A stretch of DNA of 64,000 bases from Lachnospiraceae bacterium (lineage in GTDB: Bacteria > Bacillota > Clostridia > Lachnospirales > Lachnospiraceae). The stretch covers positions 124,001 to 188,000 of the forward strand of contig JAFVSN010000006.1 in NCBI GenBank assembly GCA_017503735.1, written 5' to 3'. Shown here one piece after another: positions 1 to 8,110 of this stretch; position 1 is the stretch's first letter; every line of letters begins with the position of its first letter. The notes beneath the pieces are model-generated. The model saw only the letters and a list, made by a program, of their open reading frames with translations, was not told where the DNA came from and did no database searches. The translations under genes were made by a program, and so were the position numbers.

Positions 1-229
1 GTTGCTCCTTTGTCAGAAACTTAAAGCTTCCGTGAGCCCTGCCACCCGTCTGTCGAAAGTTCGACTCCTGTAAGGAATGATTTAAAGAGAGCAATACCGT
101 AAACAAAACGGTAAACAATACGGTCGTCAACGCTATGGCGCAAATTGCCACAAGATTGCGGGATTTGGATGCCCGCAGACTTTTCCGGGACAGTTCCCGG
201 ATACAGCTCCGATTTTCCACCTTCACCAT
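1..229 (-). CDS. ABC transporter permease, FtsX/MacB-like, N-terminal fragment
   Basis: Only the first ~76 codons are in the window; the gene runs off the left edge. The start ATG lies 4 bp after the stop of the ATPase gene upstream, behind a GGTGAGG-like ribosome site. The N terminus is basic (RELSRKSLRASKSRN) and is followed by one long hydrophobic helix (about residues 27-48). That is the usual beginning of FtsX-family permeases in MacB/BceAB-type exporters, whose large domain and remaining helices would lie outside. It should pair with the ATPase at 234-905 and be controlled by the two-component system at 1011-2651. Substrate unknown; peptide-antibiotic or lipid export is typical of such modules (inference). 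Confidence 0.8.
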   Translation of the reverse strand, partial: MVKVENRSCIRELSRKSLRASKSRNLVAICAIALTTVLFTVLFTVLLSLNHSLQESNFRQTGGRAHGSFKFLTKEQ

Positions 230-233
230 ATCC

Positions 234-905
234 TCACCCCCTGACCGTAACCTTACCGTCTTCAATACGCACGATGCGGTCTGCCATCTGGGCAATTTCC
301 TCGTTATGGGTAATCATGACAATGGTCTGGCCAAACCGCTCTCCCGTCACCTTTAACAGTCCCATCACATCCAGACCGGTCTTACTGTCTAAGTTTCCCG
401 TCGGTTCATCCGCCAGCAAAATCGCAGGTTTCGTTGCCAATGCTCTGGCAATTGCCACTCTCTGCTGCTGTCCTCCGGAAAGCTGGTTCGGCAGATTCCA
501 AAGCTTCGCCTCCAATCCCAATGCTTCCACTACCCGGGTTATATATTCCTCATCCTCTTTGTTTCCGTCCAGCCTGATGGGAAGGACAATGTTTTCATAT
601 ACATTTAACACCGGCACCAGATTGTAGTTTTGAAATACAAACCCGATTTTTCTACGTCGGAAAATCGTCAATTCCTCTTCCGTAAGCAACGATAACTCTT
701 TTCCGTCCACCAACACCGTCCCCGCTGTAGGTCGGTCCAGTCCTCCTAACATATGTAGCAGCGTGGATTTTCCTGAGCCGGAAGATCCGACAATGGCCAC
801 AAACTCTCCCTTTCCCACGGAAAAGCTGACACCATCCAGTGCGCGCACCTCCGTTTCACCGGTTCCGTAATACTTTTTTAAATCCTGTGTTTCCAGAATC
901 ACCAT
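234..905 (-). CDS. ABC transporter ATP-binding protein, MacB/LolD/BceA type
   Basis: A 223-residue nucleotide-binding subunit. Visible motifs are Walker A GSSGSGKST (about 40-48), the Q-loop in FVFQNYNL, signature LSGGQQQRVAIARAL, Walker B ILLADEPTGNLD, and the switch His in MITHNEE. The ADEPTGNLD form is characteristic of the MacB/LolD/BceA subclass that works with FtsX-like permeases, matching the truncated permease 4 bp downstream. The start follows GGAGGTAAGGAT. Its leader holds a terminator-like hairpin whose U-tract abuts that ribosome site (see 912-952), so expression may be conditional. The two-component genes lie just upstream in the same orientation, as in BceRS-AB and VanRS-like detoxification modules; regulation of this transporter by them is inferred. 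Confidence 0.93.
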   Translation of the reverse strand: MVILETQDLKKYYGTGETEVRALDGVSFSVGKGEFVAIVGSSGSGKSTLLHMLGGLDRPTAGTVLVDGKELSLLTEEELTIFRRRKIGFVFQNYNLVPVLNVYENIVLPIRLDGNKEDEEYITRVVEALGLEAKLWNLPNQLSGGQQQRVAIARALATKPAILLADEPTGNLDSKTGLDVMGLLKVTGERFGQTIVMITHNEEIAQMADRIVRIEDGKVTVRG

Positions 906-911
906 ATCCTT

Positions 912-952
912 ACCTCCAAAAAAGTCTGTATTGCATTTACAACACAGACTTT
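912..952 (-). promoter_or_regulatory. Terminator-like hairpin fused to the Shine-Dalgarno of the ABC ATPase gene
   Basis: Read on the minus strand, AAAGTCTGT (952-944) pairs with ACAGACTTT (929-921), with GTTG/CAAT extending the stem around a six-base loop. Six U residues follow and run directly into GGAGG, the ribosome site of the ATPase gene. Shape and U-tract are those of an intrinsic terminator. It could end transcription of the histidine-kinase gene upstream or act as an attenuator for the transporter. No convincing promoter was found between hairpin and gene. Confidence 0.7.
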
Positions 953-1010
953 ATCACACAAATCTTTCCACATTCTTTCCGAAATCTATCGGTTTTGAAA
1001 GATTTCCGTG

Positions 1011-1973
1011 TTAATCTCTCGGCAAAAACACCGAAACCACCGTTCCCCCCTCACTTCCGTCGGAAAACTTCACATAACCGCCTTGTCCGGCAATAATCCT
1101 GCGTACCAGATACAACCCGATTCCGATTCCCTCCGTTTCCGCTACCGCCGCGGAACGGTAAAACCGTCCGAACACCTTACTGCGTTCTTCCTCCGGTATT
1201 CCGATACCGGTATCCTCCACATCAATTTTCCAAAACATCTCATACGGAACCGCCCGGAGTGTCACCTTTCCGCCTTCCGGCGTATATTTTATGGCATTAT
1301 CCACAAGGTTTTCCAAGGCTTCTCCTGTCCACTTCACATCCAGCTTTATCTTTTGGGAAGTTTCCGCCCCTTCTACACAAAATGTGATTCCTTTTTCCCT
1401 TGCCCGCATCTCAAACTGTCCTGCTACCGTCTCCAACAAAACCGCCGGTTCGGTCTCACTTTTATGAAAGCGGAACACTCCCGTTTCCAGTCGGGAAGTC
1501 TTTACAAAGGCTTCCACGAAAAATTCCAGACGCTTCGCCTGACCCCGTAGCATTTCCACATAGGAACGCCCTTCCGTCGGCAGCTCCTGTTCCGCCAGAA
1601 GCTCCGTATACAAAAGCAGATTTGTAATCGGTGTTTTCGTCTGATGGGACAAATCGGAAATCAGTTGCTTGATTTCCTCCTTTTCCTCCGATACATTTTT
1701 TGCAGACAGTGCAGATGCCGAAAGATATTGCGAGAACTTTGCTTCCACCTCGGACAACAGGCTTTCGTCAAAGGAGGCAATCGAAAAACTCCCGTTAATC
1801 GCCGCGTTAAGCATCCCGTCCAACCGTTTCAACATGACCCGCTCCCGGTGGCGGTAGTACAAAACCACGCCTACGGAAAGCACTGCTCCTATGCATGCAA
1901 CCACACAAACGGCTACGCAGATACCAAACCAAGGCATTTGTTGCCCGCTCCCCACAAATTTTTCATGCCCCAT
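1011..1973 (-). CDS. Sensor histidine kinase, one transmembrane helix
   Basis: A 320-residue membrane sensor kinase. One hydrophobic helix lies at about 15-40, followed by a short linker and the dimerisation/phosphoacceptor helix SDLSHQTKTPITN with the phosphorylatable His near 110. The C-terminal HATPase domain shows the N box (ENLVDNAIKYTPEGG), a G1 box (DTGIGIP), an F box and a G2 box (GIGIGLYLVRRI). There is no recognisable extracytoplasmic sensor domain, so sensing may be intramembrane or through a partner transporter. The gene begins on the base after the stop codon of the response-regulator gene, so the two are translated as a unit. Downstream lies an MacB-like exporter, its probable target or sensor partner. 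Confidence 0.93.
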   Translation of the reverse strand: MGHEKFVGSGQQMPWFGICVAVCVVACIGAVLSVGVVLYYRHRERVMLKRLDGMLNAAINGSFSIASFDESLLSEVEAKFSQYLSASALSAKNVSEEKEEIKQLISDLSHQTKTPITNLLLYTELLAEQELPTEGRSYVEMLRGQAKRLEFFVEAFVKTSRLETGVFRFHKSETEPAVLLETVAGQFEMRAREKGITFCVEGAETSQKIKLDVKWTGEALENLVDNAIKYTPEGGKVTLRAVPYEMFWKIDVEDTGIGIPEEERSKVFGRFYRSAAVAETEGIGIGLYLVRRIIAGQGGYVKFSDGSEGGTVVSVFLPRD

Positions 1974-2651
1974 CTACTTTCCCTCCCATGTATATCCGAT
2001 GCCGTACACCGTTTTCAGATACTTCGGCTTTGCCGGTATCTCCTCCAGTTTATCCCGTAACCGTTTTATCGTTACGGAAAGTGCATTTTCGTCCACATAG
2101 TCCGCACCGTCCGTCCATATTCGGTCAATCAAGTCGTTTCTGCTTAACGTAATCCCACGGTTTGTTACCAAAAGCCGCAACAACTTTTGTTCATTCTTAC
2201 TCAGCACCAGCTCCTGTTCTCCTTTATAAAACTCCATCCGTTCAAAATCAAACCGATATCCGTCAATTTCCACCATTCCGTTCATCTTCTCCGAAGACCT
2301 CCGAAGCTGGGTATTCACTCTTGCCCGCAGAACCGCCAGAGAAAAAGGCTTTGTGATATAATCATCTGCTCCCAACTCAAGTCCCGTCACGATGTCCGTT
2401 TCCAAATCATTTGCCGTCAGTAAAATCACCGGAAGCCCACTCTTCTTTCGCAACTCCTTCAGATATTCCAATCCGTTTCCGTCCGGCAAATTCACATCCA
2501 GTAAAAGCAAATCAAACCGTTCTGTCTCCTGATGCTTTTGTGCCTCTGTAAGTGTACGGCACAAAGTTGCCGTCAGCACTTCGCTTTGCAATGCCAGACA
2601 AATCCCCTGTCCCAACGCCCCATCGTCTTCAATCACCAATACCCTGTTCAT
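1974..2651 (-). CDS. Response regulator, OmpR/PhoB family
   Basis: A 225-residue DNA-binding response regulator. The receiver domain (about 1-115) has the acidic pair in VIEDD, the phosphoacceptor Asp near 52 in LLLDVNLPDG, the conserved Thr/Ser in LLTAND and the Lys in DDYITKPF. The C terminus is a winged helix ending in the family-typical YLKTVYGIGYTWEGK. It directly abuts the histidine-kinase gene. It probably controls the ABC exporter genes further down the same strand; no repeated binding site was recognised. A GAGAAAGGGTGATTGA ribosome region precedes the ATG. Confidence 0.94.
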   Translation of the reverse strand: MNRVLVIEDDGALGQGICLALQSEVLTATLCRTLTEAQKHQETERFDLLLLDVNLPDGNGLEYLKELRKKSGLPVILLTANDLETDIVTGLELGADDYITKPFSLAVLRARVNTQLRRSSEKMNGMVEIDGYRFDFERMEFYKGEQELVLSKNEQKLLRLLVTNRGITLSRNDLIDRIWTDGADYVDENALSVTIKRLRDKLEEIPAKPKYLKTVYGIGYTWEGK

Positions 2652-2765
2652 TCAATCACCCTTTCTCCGAAGCATCCTTGCATCCCGATTCCTTTACAGC
2701 ATGTTCCATAAATCACGTACCATGTCTATCATACTATCATATCCTTCCGTCTTTTTCCAATAGAA

Positions 2766-2811
2766 AAAAGCATATAGGCAAATCTTTTTTATGATTCACC
2801 TATATGCTTTT
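2766..2811 (-). terminator. Intrinsic terminator of the ABC-2 operon
   Basis: AAAAGCATATAGG pairs with CCTATATGCTTTT, and AATC/GATT adds an inner stem. On the minus strand the stem is followed by a run of T, 18 bases past the stop of the permease at 2829. The stem is nearly symmetrical with A/T runs on both sides. It separates the ABC-2 operon from the two-component genes at 1011-2651. Confidence 0.8.
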
Positions 2812-2828
2812 CCGTTTTCCTATTTCTT

Positions 2829-3959
2829 TTATGCTACTTTCTTTCGCTTTACCACCACTAAGAATACGAAGAATACAGCTACCGCAAATGCTGTCACTAC
2901 TCCGCAATTCATGAGAAACTCCGTAAAATGTTCCGTGGCCGCATTCTCCTCATTTAACAAAATCACATTTTTCATATACCAGCCTGCCGGCAAAAATTCA
3001 CCGATTTTATTTACATAATCCGGTAACAGATAGGCCGGTACAAACACACCGCACAAGAAAGACATGCCCAGACCCAATATGTTGCTGGCACCGTTTAACG
3101 CTTCAACATTCGGTAATAAAACACCCAATAACACCGAAATCGCCACCGAGAATAACAACATAACCAGACTGTTTAAAGTTCCTAACAAATACTCCGCCGG
3201 CGTAAAATCTCTGTGATAAATGATAGCACCAAGCCCCATAAACAACGCCCAAAGTGCCACTGCAACCAATGCAATACCTTTTACCACTTCTATATTTTGC
3301 TTTCGTACGGTCACCTTTCCGCAATCGGTACGCATCTTAATATCTTTTCTATAAAAAGAATACATCACCGGTCCCAGTACCATGATCAGAATGCACGGCA
3401 AAATATACGCCAAAAATGTGAAGAAAAAGTATCCCGGCCGTGTGCTCATAGCCTGTCGCCCCGACAACACCTCGGTTTCCGCGCGGTTTTCCGTGTTCTT
3501 CAACACCGATGCACACGCATCCTCCAAAGTTTTTCCCATAGCAAGTTCCCCACGCACATACTGGAAAAACAACTCGATTTTCTGATCTACAAAAGCCATA
3601 TTCGGCTTCGTACTCTGACGCTCGATTCCGCCCTTTTTTCCGGAAAGAAAGTTTTCCTCAAATCCTTCTTCAAAATATACCACATAATCCACCAAGCCGC
3701 TAAATAAAAGCTCCGACAACAATTCTTTATCATACTCTGTCTCTACTTCATTTTCCTTTGCCAGATATTCCGTCAAAGCATTTGAAAGTACGGATGTATC
3801 CTTATCTTCCACATAGATGGTAAGCTCCGTAGCCTGATACATTTTTTCCTGGTCTTTTCCCGTTAAAAAGGACATAGCAATCGTCATACCGAAGAAAATG
3901 ATGAAGTACATACTTACGGAAGGCAATGCTTTTTTTACAATCTTTAACACGACTCTCAT
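2829..3959 (-). CDS. ABC-2 type permease, second subunit
   Basis: A 376-residue integral membrane protein. One helix lies near the N terminus (about 13-33). A ~135-residue extracytoplasmic segment follows, then a cluster of about five helices from residue ~170, ending with a basic VVKRKKVA tail. This one-plus-five layout with a large first loop is typical of the ABC2_membrane_3 class of drug, lipid or lantibiotic exporters. Its ATG overlaps the stop of the preceding permease by 4 bp (ATGA), so the two permeases are translationally coupled. Together with the ATPase at 5113-6060 they form one transporter. Substrate unknown. Confidence 0.85.
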   Translation of the reverse strand: MRVVLKIVKKALPSVSMYFIIFFGMTIAMSFLTGKDQEKMYQATELTIYVEDKDTSVLSNALTEYLAKENEVETEYDKELLSELLFSGLVDYVVYFEEGFEENFLSGKKGGIERQSTKPNMAFVDQKIELFFQYVRGELAMGKTLEDACASVLKNTENRAETEVLSGRQAMSTRPGYFFFTFLAYILPCILIMVLGPVMYSFYRKDIKMRTDCGKVTVRKQNIEVVKGIALVAVALWALFMGLGAIIYHRDFTPAEYLLGTLNSLVMLLFSVAISVLLGVLLPNVEALNGASNILGLGMSFLCGVFVPAYLLPDYVNKIGEFLPAGWYMKNVILLNEENAATEHFTEFLMNCGVVTAFAVAVFFVFLVVVKRKKVA

Positions 3960-5107
3960 GCCTCTTTCACACTCCTTCCGGTCTTTTTCTGTCGCACCTT
4001 AATCACAAGTATACTTCCGACCGTTAAACATACACACCAAATCAGAATACCGATTAAGCATCTTGCAAATTTCTCCATGTCCCCCATAATACACAGTGCC
4101 TGCATAGAATCTGCAATCAGCGTTGCCTGATTTACCCGGTTCACAATCGGTACCGATAATTCTAAAGCGATTCGAATATTTCCCACCATAAGACCGGCAA
4201 GGAAACAACTGAACATGGTGTATCCCATCATAACAGCATTCTGCAATCCGTCACTTCTTTGTATTACGGTTCCGATAAAATATCCGTTTAGTACCCCCAA
4301 CAAACTATAAAGTGCTCCGCCTAAGAATAACCACCCGTTCACACTGCCGAAATCCACTTTTAATACCAGAATAAAATACGCAATGTTAATTACAAACTGC
4401 ATATACAAAATTGTAAATGCCGCTGCCACATCACAAAGTACCGTCGGTACGGTTCGCATCGGTGCCGCCAAACGTCTTGCGGACACGACAGCAAGCTTCT
4501 GATTCAGCTCATTGGTATTCATAAGCCCGTACATAGCCCCATACATACTTGCCATGGCGATAAGTGCCTGAAAATACTGTACAAACGGATCACTTGTAGC
4601 TCCCTCGAATTCCTTTACCGAAAGAGTTGTAACCTCTGCCGAAAAGGCTGCCATCACCTCCGGCAGCTTCCCTTTCATCGCAGCTTCCACAAACATATCC
4701 TTACTTTGCAAATATCCGTCTACCACAGTCTTTACTATGGTAGAGTTCAATCCGTTTTCACGAAGGAGCACCTTTGTCTCTTCTCCGGTCACAATCACCG
4801 CACTGAGTTCTCCGTCATCCAACAGTTTCTCCGCAGTCGCCCGTTCATGTTTCGTTACCGAAAAAAACGGCAACTCCCCGTTCTTCATTTCCGTAAGAAA
4901 AGTAACAAACATCTCATCTTCCGTATTTCCTTCTTCCGTCACTACCGCCAGCGGAATCGTTACAAATCCCCAGTCCTTGTTTGTTGCGTCCGAAAATGCC
5001 ACCTTAAATACCGTTCCTAAAATTAACGGAAACAGAATTGACCAGAAAAATATAAGCCGCATCCGCAACAATCGCTTTAATCGATAAACATAATGAATCA
5101 TACTCAT
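3956..5107 (-). CDS. ABC-2 type permease, first subunit
   Basis: A 383-residue membrane protein with the same architecture as its downstream neighbour: a basic N terminus (YRLKRLLRMR), one helix at about 16-36, a large extracytoplasmic loop, then about five to six helices and a basic C-terminal tail. The two permeases differ enough in sequence to suggest a heterodimer. It starts five bases after the ATPase stop, behind AAGGGGGATGAGT, and overlaps the next permease by 4 bp. Regulation is expected from the divergent two-component system through the boxes at 6136-6174. Confidence 0.85.
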   Translation of the reverse strand: MSMIHYVYRLKRLLRMRLIFFWSILFPLILGTVFKVAFSDATNKDWGFVTIPLAVVTEEGNTEDEMFVTFLTEMKNGELPFFSVTKHERATAEKLLDDGELSAVIVTGEETKVLLRENGLNSTIVKTVVDGYLQSKDMFVEAAMKGKLPEVMAAFSAEVTTLSVKEFEGATSDPFVQYFQALIAMASMYGAMYGLMNTNELNQKLAVVSARRLAAPMRTVPTVLCDVAAAFTILYMQFVINIAYFILVLKVDFGSVNGWLFLGGALYSLLGVLNGYFIGTVIQRSDGLQNAVMMGYTMFSCFLAGLMVGNIRIALELSVPIVNRVNQATLIADSMQALCIMGDMEKFARCLIGILIWCVCLTVGSILVIKVRQKKTGRSVKEA

Positions 5108-5112
5108 CCCCC

Positions 5113-6060
5113 TTACTGTACTTCATCCCGGAGTTCCTTACCTGTAATTTCAAGGAACACATCATTTAAAGTCGGTTGTTCTGCAAACACTCTTCCGAAG
5201 GAGGTCTCCGTATTGTTTAAATACTCCAATACATGAAGTACATTGTGTCTGCCTCCGTTACACTTAATAGTTGCCAGTCCGTCGTTATACTCCACGGAAA
5301 GTACATGGGAAAGCTTCTCCAGTCCGAACAATACATCACTTGTCAGTTCCGGTACTTCCACGCGGATGGTTTCACCGGTCTGAATCATACTCTTTAATTC
5401 ATCTTTCGTACCGGTTGCCACCAGCTGTCCCTTATCGATAATAGCGATTCTGGAACAAATCTGCTCTACCTCCTCCATATAGTGAGAGGTATAAATCACC
5501 GTTGCCCCCTGACGGTTCAACTCCTGAATCCCCTCCAAAATTTTGTTACGGCTCTGTGGGTCTACCGCCACCGTCGGTTCATCGAAAATAATCAGCTCCG
5601 GCTTGTGGGCGATACCGCAGGCAATATTTAAACGACGAAGCAAACCGCCGGATAACTTCTTCGGATAAAACTTTACAAATTCCTCCAATCCTACAAAAGC
5701 AATGGCTTCCTGCACCAATGTTTTTCTCTTTTCCTTATCGCTTACATACAAACTACAAAAGTAATCGATGTTCTCATACACCGTCAGTTCATCAAACACC
5801 GCCACATTCTGAAGCACCACACCGATGCGTCCCTTAACGGAATAATTATCCGCCCGCATCTTCTCTCCGAACACGGTAATCTCTCCCTTATCATAGTCGG
5901 TCAGGGAAAGCAGACAATTGATAATGGTGGATTTGCCACTGCCGTTGGGACCCAAAAGGCCGAAAATCTCACCCTTTCCAATGGACAGATTCATGTGGTC
6001 CACTGCCACCAGTTCCTTATACCTCTTTACCAGATTCTCAATCTTAACTACTGTACTCAT
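5113..6060 (-). CDS. ABC-2 exporter ATP-binding protein
   Basis: A 315-residue ATPase when started at the ATG behind AAAGGAGACACT; a longer frame begins 24 bases upstream without a ribosome site. Motifs: Walker A GPNGSGKST (about 37-45), Q-loop VLQNVAVF, signature LSGGLLRRLNIA, Walker B IIFDEPTVAVD, switch His in TSHYMEE. About 80 residues after the core resemble the C-terminal domain common in CcmA/NatA/DrrA-type ATPases. It is the first gene of a three-gene operon with the two permeases and diverges from the sensor-kinase gene at 6294, an arrangement typical of LiaRS-like systems that control an ABC-2 exporter. Confidence 0.93.
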   Translation of the reverse strand: MSTVVKIENLVKRYKELVAVDHMNLSIGKGEIFGLLGPNGSGKSTIINCLLSLTDYDKGEITVFGEKMRADNYSVKGRIGVVLQNVAVFDELTVYENIDYFCSLYVSDKEKRKTLVQEAIAFVGLEEFVKFYPKKLSGGLLRRLNIACGIAHKPELIIFDEPTVAVDPQSRNKILEGIQELNRQGATVIYTSHYMEEVEQICSRIAIIDKGQLVATGTKDELKSMIQTGETIRVEVPELTSDVLFGLEKLSHVLSVEYNDGLATIKCNGGRHNVLHVLEYLNNTETSFGRVFAEQPTLNDVFLEITGKELRDEVQ

Positions 6061-6105
6061 AGTGTCTCCTTTCGTTTTTCCCACGATTACTCATCTTATG
6101 TCCCT

Positions 6106-6134
6106 ATCATACCAAAGACAAAATTCACATTCCA
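6106..6134 (-). promoter_or_regulatory. Candidate promoter of the ABC-2 operon
   Basis: On the minus strand a -10 TATGAT (6111-6106) lies 17 bp from TGGAAT (6134-6129), a poor -35. The weak -35 sits directly next to the repeated boxes at 6136-6174, as expected for a promoter that needs an activator bound there. Transcription would start about 40 bases before the ATPase gene. Confidence 0.5.
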
Positions 6135-6135
6135 G

Positions 6136-6174
6136 TGTCGTTTGTCAAAAGAAGAATATGACAAATGTCATTTG
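6136..6174. promoter_or_regulatory. Repeated TGTC(A/G)TTTGT boxes with an inverted repeat; probable response-regulator site
   Basis: TGTCGTTTGT begins at 6136 and TGTCATTTGT at 6166, exactly 30 bp apart (about three helical turns). Between them ATGACAAATGTCAT (6158-6171) is an inverted repeat of ATGACA and TGTCAT with two central bases. The cluster lies between the divergent ABC-2 operon and the histidine-kinase gene. It is the natural candidate site for the LuxR-type regulator at 7412-8038. Confidence 0.55.
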
Positions 6175-6182
6175 TTTTTGGC

Positions 6183-6211
6183 TTTTCATTCCCGAAAATG
6201 TGTGGTAAACT
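6183..6211 (+). promoter_or_regulatory. Candidate promoter of the NarL-type two-component genes
   Basis: TTTTCA (6183-6188), a 17-bp spacer and TAAACT (6206-6211) form a weak vegetative-type promoter about 80 bases before the kinase start. It sits just downstream of the repeated boxes, which would allow autoregulation. Confidence 0.4.
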
Positions 6212-6293
6212 AAGTGTTGAAGTTTGAAATAGACCTACACAGATACACGCGGTAATTTCGCACAGTACCCGCAAACGGAAAGGAGGAACACCC

Positions 6294-7358
6294 ATGAGAG
6301 GAATCGTTGATAAAGTAATTCTTTTATTTTTTTGTCTGGTTCTGCTTTTGACAACCACACCCACTATTTTACCGATTATCCTTCTCCTCTGCGTGTTTAT
6401 TTCCCTTACGGTAGATGAACTGGTTTCCTCCCTGCCTTTTTCTTACGGACTGTTCGGCATCGGTGTATTGCTCAGTATCTTTTTCCCGGATGTACTGTTT
6501 TTCCTTCCGGTGCTTTGTTACCCGTTATGCGTGAAGCGACCGACACCGGTGTTGCTTCTTTCCATTGTTCCGGTGATTCAGGCTTTCTTTGTTTTTGATA
6601 ATCCTGCCACTTGTTTTCTTATTTTATTTTTACTTAGTGTGGCACTGCTCCTTTCCTATCGGGAACGACAGCTTTCCAAGACTTCTTCCGACCTGATCAG
6701 ACTGCGGGACTCCGATACGGAAGAAAAACTTTCCCTGCAGGAAAAAGCCCAAACTTTAATCGAAAATCAGGACGCCGGAATAAAAATCGCCACCCTACAG
6801 GAACGCACCCGGATTGCCAGAGAGATTCACGATAACGTAGGACATCTGCTATCCCGCTCCATCCTTCAGGTCGGTGCTATGCTGACCGTAAAAAAGGAGG
6901 ACGAATCCTTATTGTTACTGAAGGAAAGTCTGGATGCCGCCATGCAGGGCATTCGTAGCAGTGTCCACGATTTACGGGATGATGCGCTGGATTTGGAAAC
7001 ATCCGCGAAACAACTTCTGGCGGATTATACCTCTTACCGGACCCATTTTGAATATGACATCGCCCCGGAGCTTCCGGTAGCCGTTACCTATTGCTTTCTT
7101 ACCATTACAAAGGAAGCTTTGGCAAATATTACAAAACACAGCAATGCGGATACCATCCGCATCAGCATGAAGGAATATACATCCCTTTACTGTTTATCGA
7201 TTTCGGACAACGGAACCGATATCCATGTTCCGGAAAACAGCACCGGCATGGGACTGGAAAATATGCAGGCAAGAGTATCTGCGCTCAAAGGTACCATCCG
7301 CTTTTCCACCCAGAACGGATTCCATATTTTCGTGTCGATTCCAAAGGAACATAATTAA
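6294..7358 (+). CDS. Sensor histidine kinase, NarL/LiaS/DesK family
   Basis: A 354-residue kinase starting behind a strong AAAGGAGGAACACCC. The first ~120 residues are almost wholly hydrophobic (about four to five helices) with no sizeable extracytoplasmic domain, the layout of intramembrane-sensing kinases. A coiled linker leads to the HisKA_3 box ERTRIAREIHDNVGH with the phosphoacceptor His near 179. The compact ATPase domain has an N box (TKEALANITKHS) and G boxes (ISDNGTD, GMGLENM). The response regulator follows 53 bp downstream. The pair is divergent from the ABC-2 exporter, so it probably senses envelope damage or an antimicrobial and switches on the exporter (inference from arrangement). 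Confidence 0.93.
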   Translation: MRGIVDKVILLFFCLVLLLTTTPTILPIILLLCVFISLTVDELVSSLPFSYGLFGIGVLLSIFFPDVLFFLPVLCYPLCVKRPTPVLLLSIVPVIQAFFVFDNPATCFLILFLLSVALLLSYRERQLSKTSSDLIRLRDSDTEEKLSLQEKAQTLIENQDAGIKIATLQERTRIAREIHDNVGHLLSRSILQVGAMLTVKKEDESLLLLKESLDAAMQGIRSSVHDLRDDALDLETSAKQLLADYTSYRTHFEYDIAPELPVAVTYCFLTITKEALANITKHSNADTIRISMKEYTSLYCLSISDNGTDIHVPENSTGMGLENMQARVSALKGTIRFSTQNGFHIFVSIPKEHN

Positions 7359-7411
7359 GTTTCATTTCACAACCGGAACAAACACCAAAACAACACTTTG
7401 GAGGATTCCCT

Positions 7412-8038
7412 ATGAAAGTTTTAGTCGTAGACGATGACCGCGTGGTCGGCATTTCCTTGAAAACCATTTTAGAAGCAGAGCCGGACATTACCGTTCCTGC
7501 TCTCGGAAAAGACGGGACAGAAGCCATCGCCCTTTATAAGGAACATCAACCGGACATTCTTCTTATGGACATTCGCATGGAAGGAATGAACGGTCTGGAT
7601 GCCGCCGCTACCATTCTGGCTACAGACCCCTCCGCAAAGATTTTGTTTCTCACCACCTTTTCCGATGATGAGTATATCGTCCGTGCCCTGCGTCTCGGTG
7701 CCAAGGGATATTTATTAAAACAAGACTTTGAAAGCATTGTGCCGGCCCTCCATGCGGTATACGGCGGACAAAATGTATTCGGAAGCGAAGTTGTAAAAAA
7801 GATTCCGGATATTTTATCCGTATCGAAAGAACCGGACGTATCGGAACTTCCGTTAAACGAAAAAGAGATTGAGATAATGAAACTGGTTGCAGAGGGTTTA
7901 AACAATAAAGAAATCGCCCAAACGCTCTTTTTATCCGAAGGAACGGTACGCAATTACTTAAGCAGTACTCTGGAAAAACTGGAGCTTCGCGACCGCACCC
8001 AGTTAGCCATTTATTATTATAAGCACATGCATCCGTAG
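7412..8038 (+). CDS. Response regulator, NarL/LuxR family
   Basis: A 208-residue two-domain regulator. The receiver domain has the acidic cluster VVDDDR, phosphoacceptor Asp near 53 in ILLMDIRMEG, Thr in LTTFSDDE and Lys in GYLLKQD. The C-terminal LuxR helix-turn-helix (about 145-205) reads LNEKEIEIMKLVAEGLNNKE followed by GTVRNYLS. The start lies behind TTGGAGGATTCCCT. It is cotranscribed with the kinase and is the likely ligand of the TGTC boxes at 6136-6174. Confidence 0.94.
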   Translation: MKVLVVDDDRVVGISLKTILEAEPDITVPALGKDGTEAIALYKEHQPDILLMDIRMEGMNGLDAAATILATDPSAKILFLTTFSDDEYIVRALRLGAKGYLLKQDFESIVPALHAVYGGQNVFGSEVVKKIPDILSVSKEPDVSELPLNEKEIEIMKLVAEGLNNKEIAQTLFLSEGTVRNYLSSTLEKLELRDRTQLAIYYYKHMHP

Positions 8039-8110
8039 TCCCTTTGCTTCACGGCGTATCCATCCGGCGTGAAGACATCCGCAGTTGCCTTGAAAGGAGT
8101 TACCGTTTCC

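Noticed and set aside
145-627. 160-codon plus-strand frame opposite the first ABC ATPase
   Set aside because: Antisense to conserved Walker and signature motifs; no start signals.
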